Source: Candidatus Desulfaltia sp. (lineage in GTDB: Bacteria; Desulfobacterota; Desulfobacteria; Desulfobacterales; ETH-SRB1). From it: a stretch of 64,000 nt of DNA. The stretch is from the NCBI GenBank assembly GCA_030656555.1, contig JAUSPN010000015.1, forward strand, positions 32,396 through 96,395, in the 5' to 3' direction. This document shows, piece after piece, positions 45,401 through 54,483 of this stretch (the first letter of the stretch is position 1; every line of letters begins with the position of its first letter). The notes under the pieces are model-generated. The model did no database searches. It was not told the origin of the DNA and saw only the letters and a program-made list of their open reading frames with translations. The translations under genes and the position numbers were made by a program.

Positions 45401-47269
45401 TTATAAGGCCATCATTGCGGGTATATTATCCTTATTCTTTTGCGTAATTGTTATTATTATGTTTTCTTTAAAAGAGGCATAGATGTCTCTCAACCGTTTC
45501 CTTTGCTCTTCAACGCATGGGGGAATCGAAGCCAAATTTTCTTCATGATACGGCTTCATTTTGGCGATATCAAGGCAAATATCCATTCCCTGTTCAAGAT
45601 TGTTTTTAAACTCATACAGTCTTTTTATTTCGACATGGGTGCAGGCGCTATTAGTTGCCAGTTTTTCAAAATAATCCACATACATCACTATCTCGGCGGC
45701 AAACATGTGGGGCCGTTTTAATGGAACCAGTGATGGGCATCTTCCGTAAATATGATCTACCATCTCTTTAAGCGAGTATAATCTGTTGTACCAGGCAATA
45801 TTTGGCCCGGGACATATTGACTGAGGCGAGTTTTTTTCATCGGCGATTCCTAAAGCAATAAGTGCTCCATTTCCAAGATGATCGCAGAGACATGTTTTTT
45901 CAACAACTTTCCCGCTTAGCTGTTCCTTTTCCTTGTCAGAAATATCCATATTCGCTATTTCTTCCAGCTTTATTTTCTGATACTGCTTGGAGGCAAGACA
46001 AATCGGCTTTTTGGTAAACTCGGTATTGGATACAAGAAAACCCTTGGCGCACCGGGAGCCCGGAGTGTCCTTTGCGATCATTTTATTTGTGTGGATTTCG
46101 GATCCGCATTTGCGTATATTATTGAAAGGGACGCCAATTGGTGAGACGTCGCTCAGGTAGAGATCCTCTTTGCCGGCATGTCTTAGAAGCTCACGTGTGG
46201 ATGCATCCACGCAGGTGGCTTCAGGAACCAGCAAAAAAGGGCTGGCCCAGCCTGTAAGATCCATCCCAAAATATTCTCTTAGCCTTAGGTCTTCTCCATG
46301 AATGCCGATTCCGCCCTGGAGGGTAATAACCGGCTTGGCGCTTAAAGCCTTTTCAGGATATTCCCAGCCCATTTTTTTGTAATATTTCTGTATCAGGGGC
46401 AGGAATTCTGCAGTGAGGCTATCACGTTTCTCTTTGAATTCCTTTAAAAGGCTGGGAAGTAAAAATCCGTTTGAAGGAAAGGCATGGCCTCCGCAATTAA
46501 GACCCGATTCAATTCGAAATTCATATACTTCCAAGCCTTTTTTTGCCAAAAACTTGCCCTGAATAAGGGCCGAGCGGAAATCACTGACCTTTAGAATTAT
46601 TTTCTTTTTGCTTTTACCTGTTTTATCTCTGTAAAACTCCTTGAAACAGGTCATATAATCGAACAAACGTTGATTAATGCCCGCGGAAAACACAATGGCT
46701 GACTCAAGGCTGCTGTTGGCATATCCTCTAAGCGCTGCTTTGGCATCGCTGAATTCATCAATAATTGGCTGAATATTATCATGAATATTATCATAATAAG
46801 CCCTGTCAAGTTTTACCATAATGTTGACGTCTATAGAGCCTGGCAGCATTCTACTTGTCAAATCTTTTGCCAAAAAATCTCTTTTAAGTCCCGCCTCCAT
46901 ATTTAGAAGTTTGTTATATTCGATTTTTAGCCGAGATTTATCAGGCAGAAGCTCAAAGTATTTTGTTTTATCATTTTTTTTAAAAAAAGGCTGTTTTTTG
47001 ATATTTTCCATTTTAATCTGGACTATTTTGCCGACTGTTTCAAGGTAGGCTGTAATCCGTTTTGCCCTTCCATCCTTTGTATTCTTAAGAATCCTGTGAT
47101 ACTGCATTGAATACATGTTGCAGTAATATTTTCTGATTTTTTCAAGTAAAATATCATCTACAAGAGAAATTACAGAGGTAATACCAAGCGGGGCAACACG
47201 GATAGGGGTGTCGACTGAGTGTCCTGTACCCATAACAGGGATATGAAATGTATGGTAATAATTTTGCAT
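45401..47269 (-). CDS. 622-aa conserved-looking Cys-rich protein of unknown function
   Basis: YHTFHIPVMGTGHSVDTPIRVAPLGITSVISLVDD...PVITLQGGIGIHGEDLRLREYFGMDLTGWASPFLLVPEATCVD...RKCGSEIHTNKMIAKDTPGSRCAKG...KTCLCDHLGNGALI; 1-nt gap to the downstream glycosyltransferase. Confidence 0.8.
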   Translation of the reverse strand: MQNYYHTFHIPVMGTGHSVDTPIRVAPLGITSVISLVDDILLEKIRKYYCNMYSMQYHRILKNTKDGRAKRITAYLETVGKIVQIKMENIKKQPFFKKNDKTKYFELLPDKSRLKIEYNKLLNMEAGLKRDFLAKDLTSRMLPGSIDVNIMVKLDRAYYDNIHDNIQPIIDEFSDAKAALRGYANSSLESAIVFSAGINQRLFDYMTCFKEFYRDKTGKSKKKIILKVSDFRSALIQGKFLAKKGLEVYEFRIESGLNCGGHAFPSNGFLLPSLLKEFKEKRDSLTAEFLPLIQKYYKKMGWEYPEKALSAKPVITLQGGIGIHGEDLRLREYFGMDLTGWASPFLLVPEATCVDASTRELLRHAGKEDLYLSDVSPIGVPFNNIRKCGSEIHTNKMIAKDTPGSRCAKGFLVSNTEFTKKPICLASKQYQKIKLEEIANMDISDKEKEQLSGKVVEKTCLCDHLGNGALIALGIADEKNSPQSICPGPNIAWYNRLYSLKEMVDHIYGRCPSLVPLKRPHMFAAEIVMYVDYFEKLATNSACTHVEIKRLYEFKNNLEQGMDICLDIAKMKPYHEENLASIPPCVEEQRKRLRDIYASFKENIIITITQKNKDNIPAMMAL

Positions 47270-47395
47270 ATATTATATGATCCTTGATAGCTTTGACTTT
47301 TTACGAGTTCATCAATATTTGAAATATATTACAAAAAAGTTAATTAAACTACAGTAATTTTTTTGGTTTTACAAAAGTTTTACATAAGCGGGCAT

Positions 47396-48343
47396 ATGTA
47401 TCAATCAAAGTGGTTTTTTCACCCCATCCTTATTTTAATGCTTTCTGTTGTGGCTCTGGCCATGTCCCTGTTTTTATATATTTACTGGTATATCGAGATA
47501 AGCGCCGGCTTAAAGAAGCTTGTGCTGGAGTTAAGTCTTGATCCCGAACAGGTCCTGGAATCTCAGACATGGGTGGTAATTATGGTGCTTTCGATACTTG
47601 TCGGGATTATCTTGATGGGGATATTTACTATTTTTGTCTATCATCATAAGACATTGCAACTTTACAGGACGCAGCATAACTTTATTAACAATTTTACTCA
47701 TGAACTGAAATCTCCTGTTACTTCTTTAAAACTCTATCTTGAAACATTTGAAAAGCATGAGTTGTCAAGGGAAGATCAGCTCAAATATATAGGTTATATG
47801 ATTCAGGATGTCAGCCGGCTTTTTGATAATATCAGCCTGATCTTAAATCTTTCCGGAATTGAGAGCAAGAGCTATGGAGGGAAGTTTGTGATATTGGATC
47901 TTGTTCAAACAATTGAGCAGTTTTGTAAAAACAACGTTCACCTTTTCAGGGGTTGTGAGGTCAAGATTCATAATCCTTTAGACCGGTCTTTTCTATATCG
48001 TATTAATCCGTCTTTATTTGAAATGCTTTTGATGAACCTTATTGCTAATGCTATCAAATATAACAGGTCTGAGCAATCAATGGTTGATATTTCATTTGCA
48101 ATTAATAAAGGCAAGTTGAATATCCGGTTTGAAGATAACGGTATTGGAATTGAAAAAAGAGAGCTCAAAAAGATTTTCAAAAAATTTTATCGGGTTGATA
48201 GATCGGATAATATATCGCCCAGAGGCAGTGGGCTTGGGCTATATCTGGTACAGAATATAGCCCACATTCATAAGGGAAAGGTAATTGCTGAAAGCAAAGG
48301 AATAGAAAAAGGATCGGCTTTTACCTTAATTTTGCCTTATTGA
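47396..48343 (+). CDS. Two-component sensor histidine kinase (start chosen at MYQSKWFF; ORF track begins 47363)
   Basis: HNFINNFTHELKSPVTSLKLYLETFEKH...LLMNLIANAIKYNR...RFEDNGIGIEKRELKKIFKKFYRVDRSDNISPRGSGLGLYLVQNI. Confidence 0.93.
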   Translation: MYQSKWFFHPILILMLSVVALAMSLFLYIYWYIEISAGLKKLVLELSLDPEQVLESQTWVVIMVLSILVGIILMGIFTIFVYHHKTLQLYRTQHNFINNFTHELKSPVTSLKLYLETFEKHELSREDQLKYIGYMIQDVSRLFDNISLILNLSGIESKSYGGKFVILDLVQTIEQFCKNNVHLFRGCEVKIHNPLDRSFLYRINPSLFEMLLMNLIANAIKYNRSEQSMVDISFAINKGKLNIRFEDNGIGIEKRELKKIFKKFYRVDRSDNISPRGSGLGLYLVQNIAHIHKGKVIAESKGIEKGSAFTLILPY

Positions 48344-48423
48344 ACCGCAAAAACGAGCGCATTCCCCGCTGCTTGTCGGAGCAAAGCGGAAATCCCGTCC
48401 CATCGGGGCTGCGGGGAATGCGA
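48340..48423 (+). repeat. Palindromic element, variant copy (copy 4) abutting the histidine kinase stop codon
   Basis: ttgaaccgcaaaaacgagcgcattccccgctgcttgtcgg...ggggctgcggggaatgcga; arms CGCATTCCCCGC / GCGGGGAATGCG. Confidence 0.85.
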
Positions 48424-48443
48424 TTTATCAGAGATTAGGGATT

Positions 48444-49175
48444 ATGAAAGATAGCGATAAAAAACGGATTCTGGTGATCGAAGATGAAGAGCATATAGCA
48501 GAGGGTTTGAAGTTAAACCTGTTGTTTCGCGGATATGATGTAAAAATAGCTTATGACGGGGTTTCAGGCTTGCAAGAATGGAAAAGGTGGATGCCCGCCC
48601 TGATTATTTTAGATATAATGCTGCCGGATATTGACGGGCTATCCGTGCTTCAAAATATTCGTCTTGAGGATGAGCGGATTCCGATTTTGATTCTGTCGGC
48701 CAAAGGGTCCCCTGATGATAAGATAAAGGGGTTTTCTTATGGTGTGGATGATTATCTTTCAAAGCCGTTCAACCTTGAGGAATTTTTGATGCGGGTAGAG
48801 CGTCTTTTAGTCAGGGCGTCATGGCATCGTGGCGGCGAGGATATAAGCAAAACCGATTTTTCTATCTCAATGCAGACTTATAATCTTGGCGGTAACCGGA
48901 TCAATTTTGAAACATCAATCGCTTATTGTAACTGCGGCAAGGTTAAGCTGACAGAGCAGGAGATAAAGCTTTTAAAACTTTTTATAGCCAACAAAGGAAA
49001 ACCTCTTTCAAGAGGCAGGTTGCTGGAAATAGGGTGGGGATACGCCAGAGGCACTACAACCAGGACTGTGGACAATTTTATTGTGCGGTTTCGAAAATAT
49101 TTTGAGGACGATCCAAAGAAGCCTGTATATTTTAAGAGTCTTAGGTCAATAGGATATGTTTTTAATCAAGATTGA
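48444..49175 (+). CDS. OmpR/PhoB-type response regulator
   Basis: KRILVIEDEEHIAEGLKLNLLFRGYDVKIAYDGVSGL...ALIILDIMLPDIDGLSVLQ...RTVDNFIVRFRKYFEDDPKKPVYFKSLRSIGYVF. Confidence 0.95.
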   Translation: MKDSDKKRILVIEDEEHIAEGLKLNLLFRGYDVKIAYDGVSGLQEWKRWMPALIILDIMLPDIDGLSVLQNIRLEDERIPILILSAKGSPDDKIKGFSYGVDDYLSKPFNLEEFLMRVERLLVRASWHRGGEDISKTDFSISMQTYNLGGNRINFETSIAYCNCGKVKLTEQEIKLLKLFIANKGKPLSRGRLLEIGWGYARGTTTRTVDNFIVRFRKYFEDDPKKPVYFKSLRSIGYVFNQD

Positions 49176-49227
49176 GCTTGCGACTTTCCTGCTTGATTTA
49201 ATCGGCAATAATGATATGTGAATTATT

Positions 49228-49686
49228 ATGATTCGAAAAGCGAAAATAAATGATATAAAAACTATCTACCGGCTTCTTAATGAATATGGAAGAAAAGGAG
49301 AACTTCTTCCCCGGCCTTTAAGTGAACTTTATGATCATCTCAGGGATTTTTCGGTATACGTGGATGATCAGGAAAATAAAGTTCTGGGTTGCTGTGCTTT
49401 GCAATTTTGTTGGGAGGACTTGGCGGAAATACGATCATTAGCTGTTTATCCTGAGCACACCGGTAAAAATATCGGCTCAATCCTCACCGAAGCAGCCCTT
49501 TCCGAGGCAAAATCATATAATATAAAAAAGGTGTTTACTCTTACTTACCGGCCTGAATTTTTTAAGAGATACGGTTTTGTAGAAATAGACAGATCAAAAC
49601 TTCCGCTTAAAATCTGGGGGGACTGCCTGCTGTGCATTAAGTTTCCGGATTGCGATGAAATAGCAATGATGAAGGATATAAACTAA
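49228..49686 (+). CDS. GNAT family N-acetyltransferase (ArgA-like)
   Basis: MIRKAKINDIKTIYRLLNEYGRKGELLPRPLSELYDHLRDF...AEIRSLAVYPEHTGKNIGSILTEAALSEAKSYNIKKVFTLTYRPEFFKRYGF. Confidence 0.9.
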   Translation: MIRKAKINDIKTIYRLLNEYGRKGELLPRPLSELYDHLRDFSVYVDDQENKVLGCCALQFCWEDLAEIRSLAVYPEHTGKNIGSILTEAALSEAKSYNIKKVFTLTYRPEFFKRYGFVEIDRSKLPLKIWGDCLLCIKFPDCDEIAMMKDIN

Positions 49687-49809
49687 CGGCAAAATAAAAA
49701 GCTTCAAATTCAAGACGCGCAAATCCTGAGGAATGAGACGTACGTTTAGTACGCCGCAGTGACGAAGGGTGCAGCGCAACACAGAAGTTGGACTTTTTAT
49801 GAAGCCGTT
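49685..49809. repeat. MITE-like element with TIRs AACGGCnnnATAAAAAG / CTTTTTATGAAGCCGTT and core GTACGTTTAGTACG
   Basis: aacggcaaaataaaaagct ... gacgtacgtttagtacgccgcagtgacgaagggtgcagcgcaacac ... actttttatgaagccgtt. Confidence 0.65.
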
Positions 49810-49811
49810 AA

Positions 49812-50897
49812 CTATGAATAGATAATATTTAACGATAGCGGAGGATACTTCCACACACCGGGTTTTGGAAGTATATGCTGTCCTCCGATCGTGAGCATAT
49901 AAAAATCAGGGACAAGTTCTCTTAGCTTGCCGTCATCAGGCGGTTTTGCGTTGTTTGTAAACGAATAGGCGGTCTGGAAAATAAATACGCCATCTTTTTT
50001 GTTTCTGGAAACCATATAATTTTTTTTGAAAGTCTGCAGCGCAAGATTATTATCCGCTGCAGTTTGTTTCATCTCTTCCTCTGAGAGCTTCATCAGTACC
50101 GATTTAGATGTTCCTCTTTCAGAAATGCGTATAAGAGTTCTTGATTCACTGCTCCCTGCGTACACGGTTGAAATACATGGGAGCTTTTTCAAATACTGAG
50201 ACGCTACAATAGCTGCTGTTCTTCTTCCTCCGGACATTACAGGGAGTCCATAATATTCGAAAAACTTTTTCTGTATATCTTCAGCGTATTTATCCCCTTT
50301 TTCATACAGGTCTTTTGATATATATCGAAGACTTTGTGCAAGATCTTCTGCTGCTTGAGCAATAGGCCAGTCTATTTTAACATGAAAGTGGGAAAGATCA
50401 TACTGGTCTCTGGCCTTGCTGGCCGGATTTCTTTGAATAAGAAGGGCATAATCAACTGGAAGAAGAACACTTAAAAAATCAAAAAAACGGACTGACTCTA
50501 ACTGTTTTTGGTTTCTGTCAAACTTTTCTGAAAGAGGAAGGGTTTTGGAGAGAACCAAATTAGCCTTTGTGGTTTTGTTAATGTCAAGGAATCTAATATA
50601 TTTTTTATTGCTTGCAGGTAGTGTATCCTCAATAAAAATTACAAGAAAGGTATTCTGGCATTCGTATTCAATGGCTGGTATGCGAGCGCGTGGTTTGAGC
50701 TCCCGTTTTTCAACAAAGGGATAAGAGAGTTTTTTGTTGGTAAAATTTGTATAGGAATCTATTAAAGCATATTGGATCATTAATTGATCCAGCTCATCTC
50801 TCAAAAGCTTGTAATATGAGCGCCTTAATTTGTTCGCTTGGCTAAGTTCCTCTCTTACGCTCCAAAATGCAATCTTTTTCCCCACTGTGCTAATCAA
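49812..50897 (-). CDS. Hypothetical protein, 361 aa, no family recognised
   Basis: Long intact ORF MISTVGKKIAFWSVREELSQANKLRRSYYKLLRDELDQLMIQYALIDSYTNF...; no motif I can name. Confidence 0.7.
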   Translation of the reverse strand: MISTVGKKIAFWSVREELSQANKLRRSYYKLLRDELDQLMIQYALIDSYTNFTNKKLSYPFVEKRELKPRARIPAIEYECQNTFLVIFIEDTLPASNKKYIRFLDINKTTKANLVLSKTLPLSEKFDRNQKQLESVRFFDFLSVLLPVDYALLIQRNPASKARDQYDLSHFHVKIDWPIAQAAEDLAQSLRYISKDLYEKGDKYAEDIQKKFFEYYGLPVMSGGRRTAAIVASQYLKKLPCISTVYAGSSESRTLIRISERGTSKSVLMKLSEEEMKQTAADNNLALQTFKKNYMVSRNKKDGVFIFQTAYSFTNNAKPPDDGKLRELVPDFYMLTIGGQHILPKPGVWKYPPLSLNIIYS

Positions 50898-50999
50898 TTT
50901 TCAAGCTCCGTTATATATTTATTGTTAGCAACCATTATTATTAGTTTGCTTTGCTCACAAATTTAATTATCATCATCTATTCCAGCCGTCAATATTCGA

Positions 51000-51707
51000 T
51001 TATTTATTGTTAAACTTTTCCACCCACTGATAAAGAGTTTCTCTGTGCCTGTATGCAAAGAGGGTAATAACAATGCTTAAGCCAAGGACAAGAGCGAACA
51101 GCTTATAATTTTGTTCGTAAATTGATGCCCCCTGAAGGCTTAGTATAAATGTTCCAGGCATGCGTCCTATGCAGGCAATAATAATGAAAACCTTGGCAGG
51201 GATAGAACTTAAGCCTAAGAAAAAGCAAAAATAGTCTTTTGGAAAGCCTGGAAAAACAAATAAAATAAAAGAAACAAAAATTCCCTGGTGTTTAAAAATG
51301 GTGTCGAATTTGTTTAAATAAACGCTTGGGATAAGCTTCCTGATATAATGTTTTCCCAGAAAGCGGCCGATAGCAAAATTGATCAACGATCCCACAGCCA
51401 GAGCTAAACTGGAATACAAGAAACCTTTGGTTGCTCCGAACAGATATCCTCCGATAAAGCCGGTAGCTTCGCCGGGCACAGGAGCAAAGAGCACCTGGAG
51501 CGTCTGAATGATCATAAAAACTACAGGCGCCGCCATGCCGAATGATGTGATAAATGTTTTAACCTTTTCTCTGTCAATAAAAAAATTATAACATTGCATA
51601 ACACTTTCCCACAATTGCATTCTGTAGAAATAACCAGGTAATGCAAAGGCGAGTAAAATTATAAGTATTAAAGCAATATGTTTGCCGGAAAAAGATTTTA
51701 GATTCAT
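51000..51707 (-). CDS. TVP38/TMEM64 family membrane protein
   Basis: APVVFMIIQTLQVLFAPVPGEATGFIGGYLFGATKGFLYSSLALAVGSLINFAIGRFLGKHYIRKLIP...FPGFPKDYFCFFLGLSSIPAKVFIIIACIGRMPGTF. Confidence 0.92.
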   Translation of the reverse strand: MNLKSFSGKHIALILIILLAFALPGYFYRMQLWESVMQCYNFFIDREKVKTFITSFGMAAPVVFMIIQTLQVLFAPVPGEATGFIGGYLFGATKGFLYSSLALAVGSLINFAIGRFLGKHYIRKLIPSVYLNKFDTIFKHQGIFVSFILFVFPGFPKDYFCFFLGLSSIPAKVFIIIACIGRMPGTFILSLQGASIYEQNYKLFALVLGLSIVITLFAYRHRETLYQWVEKFNNK

Positions 51708-51923
51708 TAGAGTTATAACCCCAATCGGGTTAAAAACCGATTGGGAGAGATCTGGTATTGGTTTTTTGGTAAAAAATTATCATGATAATGAAGCGTAAAG
51801 TAACTAAAATTGTGGAATTCTGTCAATATTATATAAAAAACAGAGCAAGTGATACCTTAATTTTAGGCACTTTAAACTTTAATACACTTGTAACTTTTCC
51901 GGTTTGTTCGGGACAGGTTGTTA

Positions 51924-53120
51924 CTAATCTGTTTTCTTTTCACAATCTTCCAGAGCGGCTACTGCAGGCAATGTCTTTCCCTCTAACATAGTGAGAAATG
52001 CCCCTCCACCTGTTGAAATATATGTTATCATGTCAGTTGCCATTTCTTTATGTATGGCGACATCTGTATCGCCGCCGCCCACAATAGTGAGGGCATAGCA
52101 GTTGGCTACACTGTGAACCATGGCAAGTGTGCCTCTACTGAAAGAGTCGATTTCAAACACACCCATGGGGCCGTTCCAAATTACTGTTTTTGCGTCATGA
52201 AGAACTTCAGAAAAGAGCAAAGAGGTTGCAGGGCCTATGTCCATAGCCATCCAGTTTTCAGGGATCTCTTGTATAGGCACTATCTTAGTTTGCGCTTTTG
52301 GATGAAAGCGTCTTGCTACTACGGCATCAACCGGAAGATAGAACTTAATTTTGCGTTTAGCAGCTTTTTTCATTATTGCTCCGGCTGCTCCTACAAGATC
52401 TTCTTCGATTTTCGATTTCCCAACATCATAACCTTTGCTTTTCAAAAAGGTGTTTGCCATGGCTCCGCCGACGATAAACTTATCAACGTAATCCAGCATA
52501 TTATCTAATGCCATAAGCTTGTCAGATACTTTTGCACCCCCTATGATTGCGACAACAGGGCGTTTCGGAGTCGCCATTATCTTTGAAAAATAACCGATCT
52601 CTTTTTGAAGCAGGAAGCCGGCAACACAGACAGGCGCATATTTTGTAATGGCCACGACAGAAGCGTTGATACGATGTGATACGGCAAAAGCATTATTTAC
52701 ATATATATCGCAAAGCGACGCAAGCTCTTTGGCAAATTCGTCGTTATTTTTCTGTTCTTCTTGATGGAATCGTAAGTTTTCGAGAAGAAGAACATCGCCT
52801 GCTTTCATAGCTGATATAAGCGATTTTACATCAGGCCCTATACAGTCGTTTGCCATCTTCACGTTTTTTCCAAGCAGTCTGCCAAGCCGTTTTGCTACTG
52901 GTTTAAGGCTTAGTTCAGGCGATTTCTTTCCTTTTGGTCTGCCCATGTGTGAAGCTATGATCAGCTTTGCCTGATTGTCCAGGGCATATCTTAATGTAGG
53001 AAGAACAGCCCGAATTCTGGTGTCGTCTATAATATTCTGCAGGTTATCCATAGGAACATTAAAATCGACTCTGATAAAAACCTTTTTGTTTATAATATCT
53101 ATGTCTTTAATTGATCTCAT
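51924..53120 (-). CDS. pgk: Phosphoglycerate kinase
   Basis: [26 protein letters not shown]...[30 protein letters not shown]...[15 protein letters not shown]-type...[16 protein letters not shown]...[24 protein letters not shown]. Confidence 0.97.
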   Translation of the reverse strand: MRSIKDIDIINKKVFIRVDFNVPMDNLQNIIDDTRIRAVLPTLRYALDNQAKLIIASHMGRPKGKKSPELSLKPVAKRLGRLLGKNVKMANDCIGPDVKSLISAMKAGDVLLLENLRFHQEEQKNNDEFAKELASLCDIYVNNAFAVSHRINASVVAITKYAPVCVAGFLLQKEIGYFSKIMATPKRPVVAIIGGAKVSDKLMALDNMLDYVDKFIVGGAMANTFLKSKGYDVGKSKIEEDLVGAAGAIMKKAAKRKIKFYLPVDAVVARRFHPKAQTKIVPIQEIPENWMAMDIGPATSLLFSEVLHDAKTVIWNGPMGVFEIDSFSRGTLAMVHSVANCYALTIVGGGDTDVAIHKEMATDMITYISTGGGAFLTMLEGKTLPAVAALEDCEKKTD

Positions 53121-53163
53121 TATATACTCCTGAAAGTGTTATTTGTAATATCAAAAAAGTTAC

Positions 53164-53283
53164 GAGTGCCTAAAGTGAACTAAAGTGCCTAAAGTTAATG
53201 AGTCGCTACGCTCCATCTTTTTATATAAAATTGGCAGAATTCTTTAACTTTAGTTCACTTTAGGCACTTTAGCTCACTTCAAA
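53164..53283. repeat. Hairpin repeat of AAAGTGCCTAAAGTGAACT units (copy 2)
   Basis: gagtgcctaaagtgaactaaagtgcctaaagttaa...ttaactttagttcactttaggcactttagctcactt; same unit as 575-811. Confidence 0.8.
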
Positions 53284-53566
53284 CTTTTTCTGTTTTTGCG
53301 CTTTTCTCCTTTATCCTACGGTTTAACACTTTTTTTTGGGACCATCTACCTAAAAAACCTATCATGCCCGACTCATATGCCCTGTCTACCAACTCTTCAC
53401 GGACTTTGAGCCCTCCCAATTCCTTCATGGCTGATCTCAGGCATTCTGTTTTATGGGGACACTCAAGGCAAGCCTCCGGAGTGGTTCTCAGGCCATCATC
53501 TGCTTTTGGAAAAACAACTTCAATAATTCCAAAACAGGATGGATATTCAGTCTTTTTATCTTTCAT
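53279..53566 (-). CDS. Hypothetical Cys-containing protein, overlaps radC
   Basis: PSCFGIIEVVFPKADDGLRTTPEACLECPHKTECLRSAMKELGGLKVREELVDRAYESGMIGFLGRWSQKK; CxxCxxxxxC motif; 4-nt overlap with radC stop. Confidence 0.7.
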   Translation of the reverse strand: MKDKKTEYPSCFGIIEVVFPKADDGLRTTPEACLECPHKTECLRSAMKELGGLKVREELVDRAYESGMIGFLGRWSQKKVLNRRIKEKSAKTEKV

Positions 53567-54291
53567 TTTCCTTTATTTATTGTTTCAAACTCACGATTCA
53601 TTCCAGCAATATATCCCTGGTCCGCAAAGCTGAAATAGTTGTTATTTCCTATTACCAAATGTTCATGAACGGTTATTCCCATTGTTTTGCATGCAAAAAC
53701 AAGCTGCTTGGTTATGGAGATGTCTTCTGCGGATGGTTCTGGATCCCCGGAAGGATGGTTATGGGCAAAAATGAGTGCCGCAGCGTGCTGATTTAGGGCT
53801 TCCTGGACAACCTCCCTTGGGTAAACAGAACTGGCGGTTAATGTGCCTTGAAAGAGTGTTTCGATTGCAATAACATTATTTTTTGCATCTAAAAAAATTA
53901 CCTTAAAATTCTCCCTGCTTTTTCCCTTCATGCTGTGGTATAGATATTCAAATAATTCTTTTGAGTTGTTAAGAGGTTTTTTTTCCATTAATTTCTTTTT
54001 CAGATACCTGTCGGCAACATCCTTTATCAGTTTCAACCCGATTAAATTTTTAGGGCCTATGCCATCAATCATGCAAAGCTCTGCAGTGGATGCCTCAAGT
54101 ACTTTATGAAGAGTCTTAAACCTTTTTAAAGCGGCTTTAGCGGTTTCTTTACAGTCCTTTTGTGGAGTGGCAAGGGTGAGAAGAAGCTCAATCACCTCGT
54201 AGTCATGAAACCCGGACAGGCCTGAAGCAAGAAATTTGTCCCGCAATCTTTGCCTGTGTCCTATTCCTTTATAAGAGTTAGTGACCGTCAT
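53563..54291 (-). CDS. radC: RadC family protein (JAB/MPN domain)
   Basis: GIGHRQRLRDKFLASGLSGFHDYEVIELLLTLATPQKDCKETAKAAL...HAAALIFAHNHPSGDPEPSAEDISITKQLV. Confidence 0.95.
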   Translation of the reverse strand: MTVTNSYKGIGHRQRLRDKFLASGLSGFHDYEVIELLLTLATPQKDCKETAKAALKRFKTLHKVLEASTAELCMIDGIGPKNLIGLKLIKDVADRYLKKKLMEKKPLNNSKELFEYLYHSMKGKSRENFKVIFLDAKNNVIAIETLFQGTLTASSVYPREVVQEALNQHAAALIFAHNHPSGDPEPSAEDISITKQLVFACKTMGITVHEHLVIGNNNYFSFADQGYIAGMNREFETINKGK

Positions 54292-54330
54292 CTACTTAAA
54301 AATTACCTCAATTGCCTCTGACCTCTTTGG

Positions 54331-54475
54331 ATTGATGATTTATGATTGATGATTGATGGAATCGTTTCGCTCTATCTTTTCAATCGGCAATCATCAATCG
54401 ACAATCATCAATCCTTGCCCTGACTTCCGACCTCTGATCCCTGACCTCTGACCTCCGACTTCTGATTTCTGCTCT
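54331..54475. repeat. Period-7 repeats: (ATTGATG)x4, inverted (CAATCAT)x5, then (CTGACCT)x8
   Basis: Exact 7-nt phasing read directly: 54331-54358, 54381-54415 and 54420-54475. Confidence 0.9.
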
Positions 54476-54483
54476 CGTTGTGT

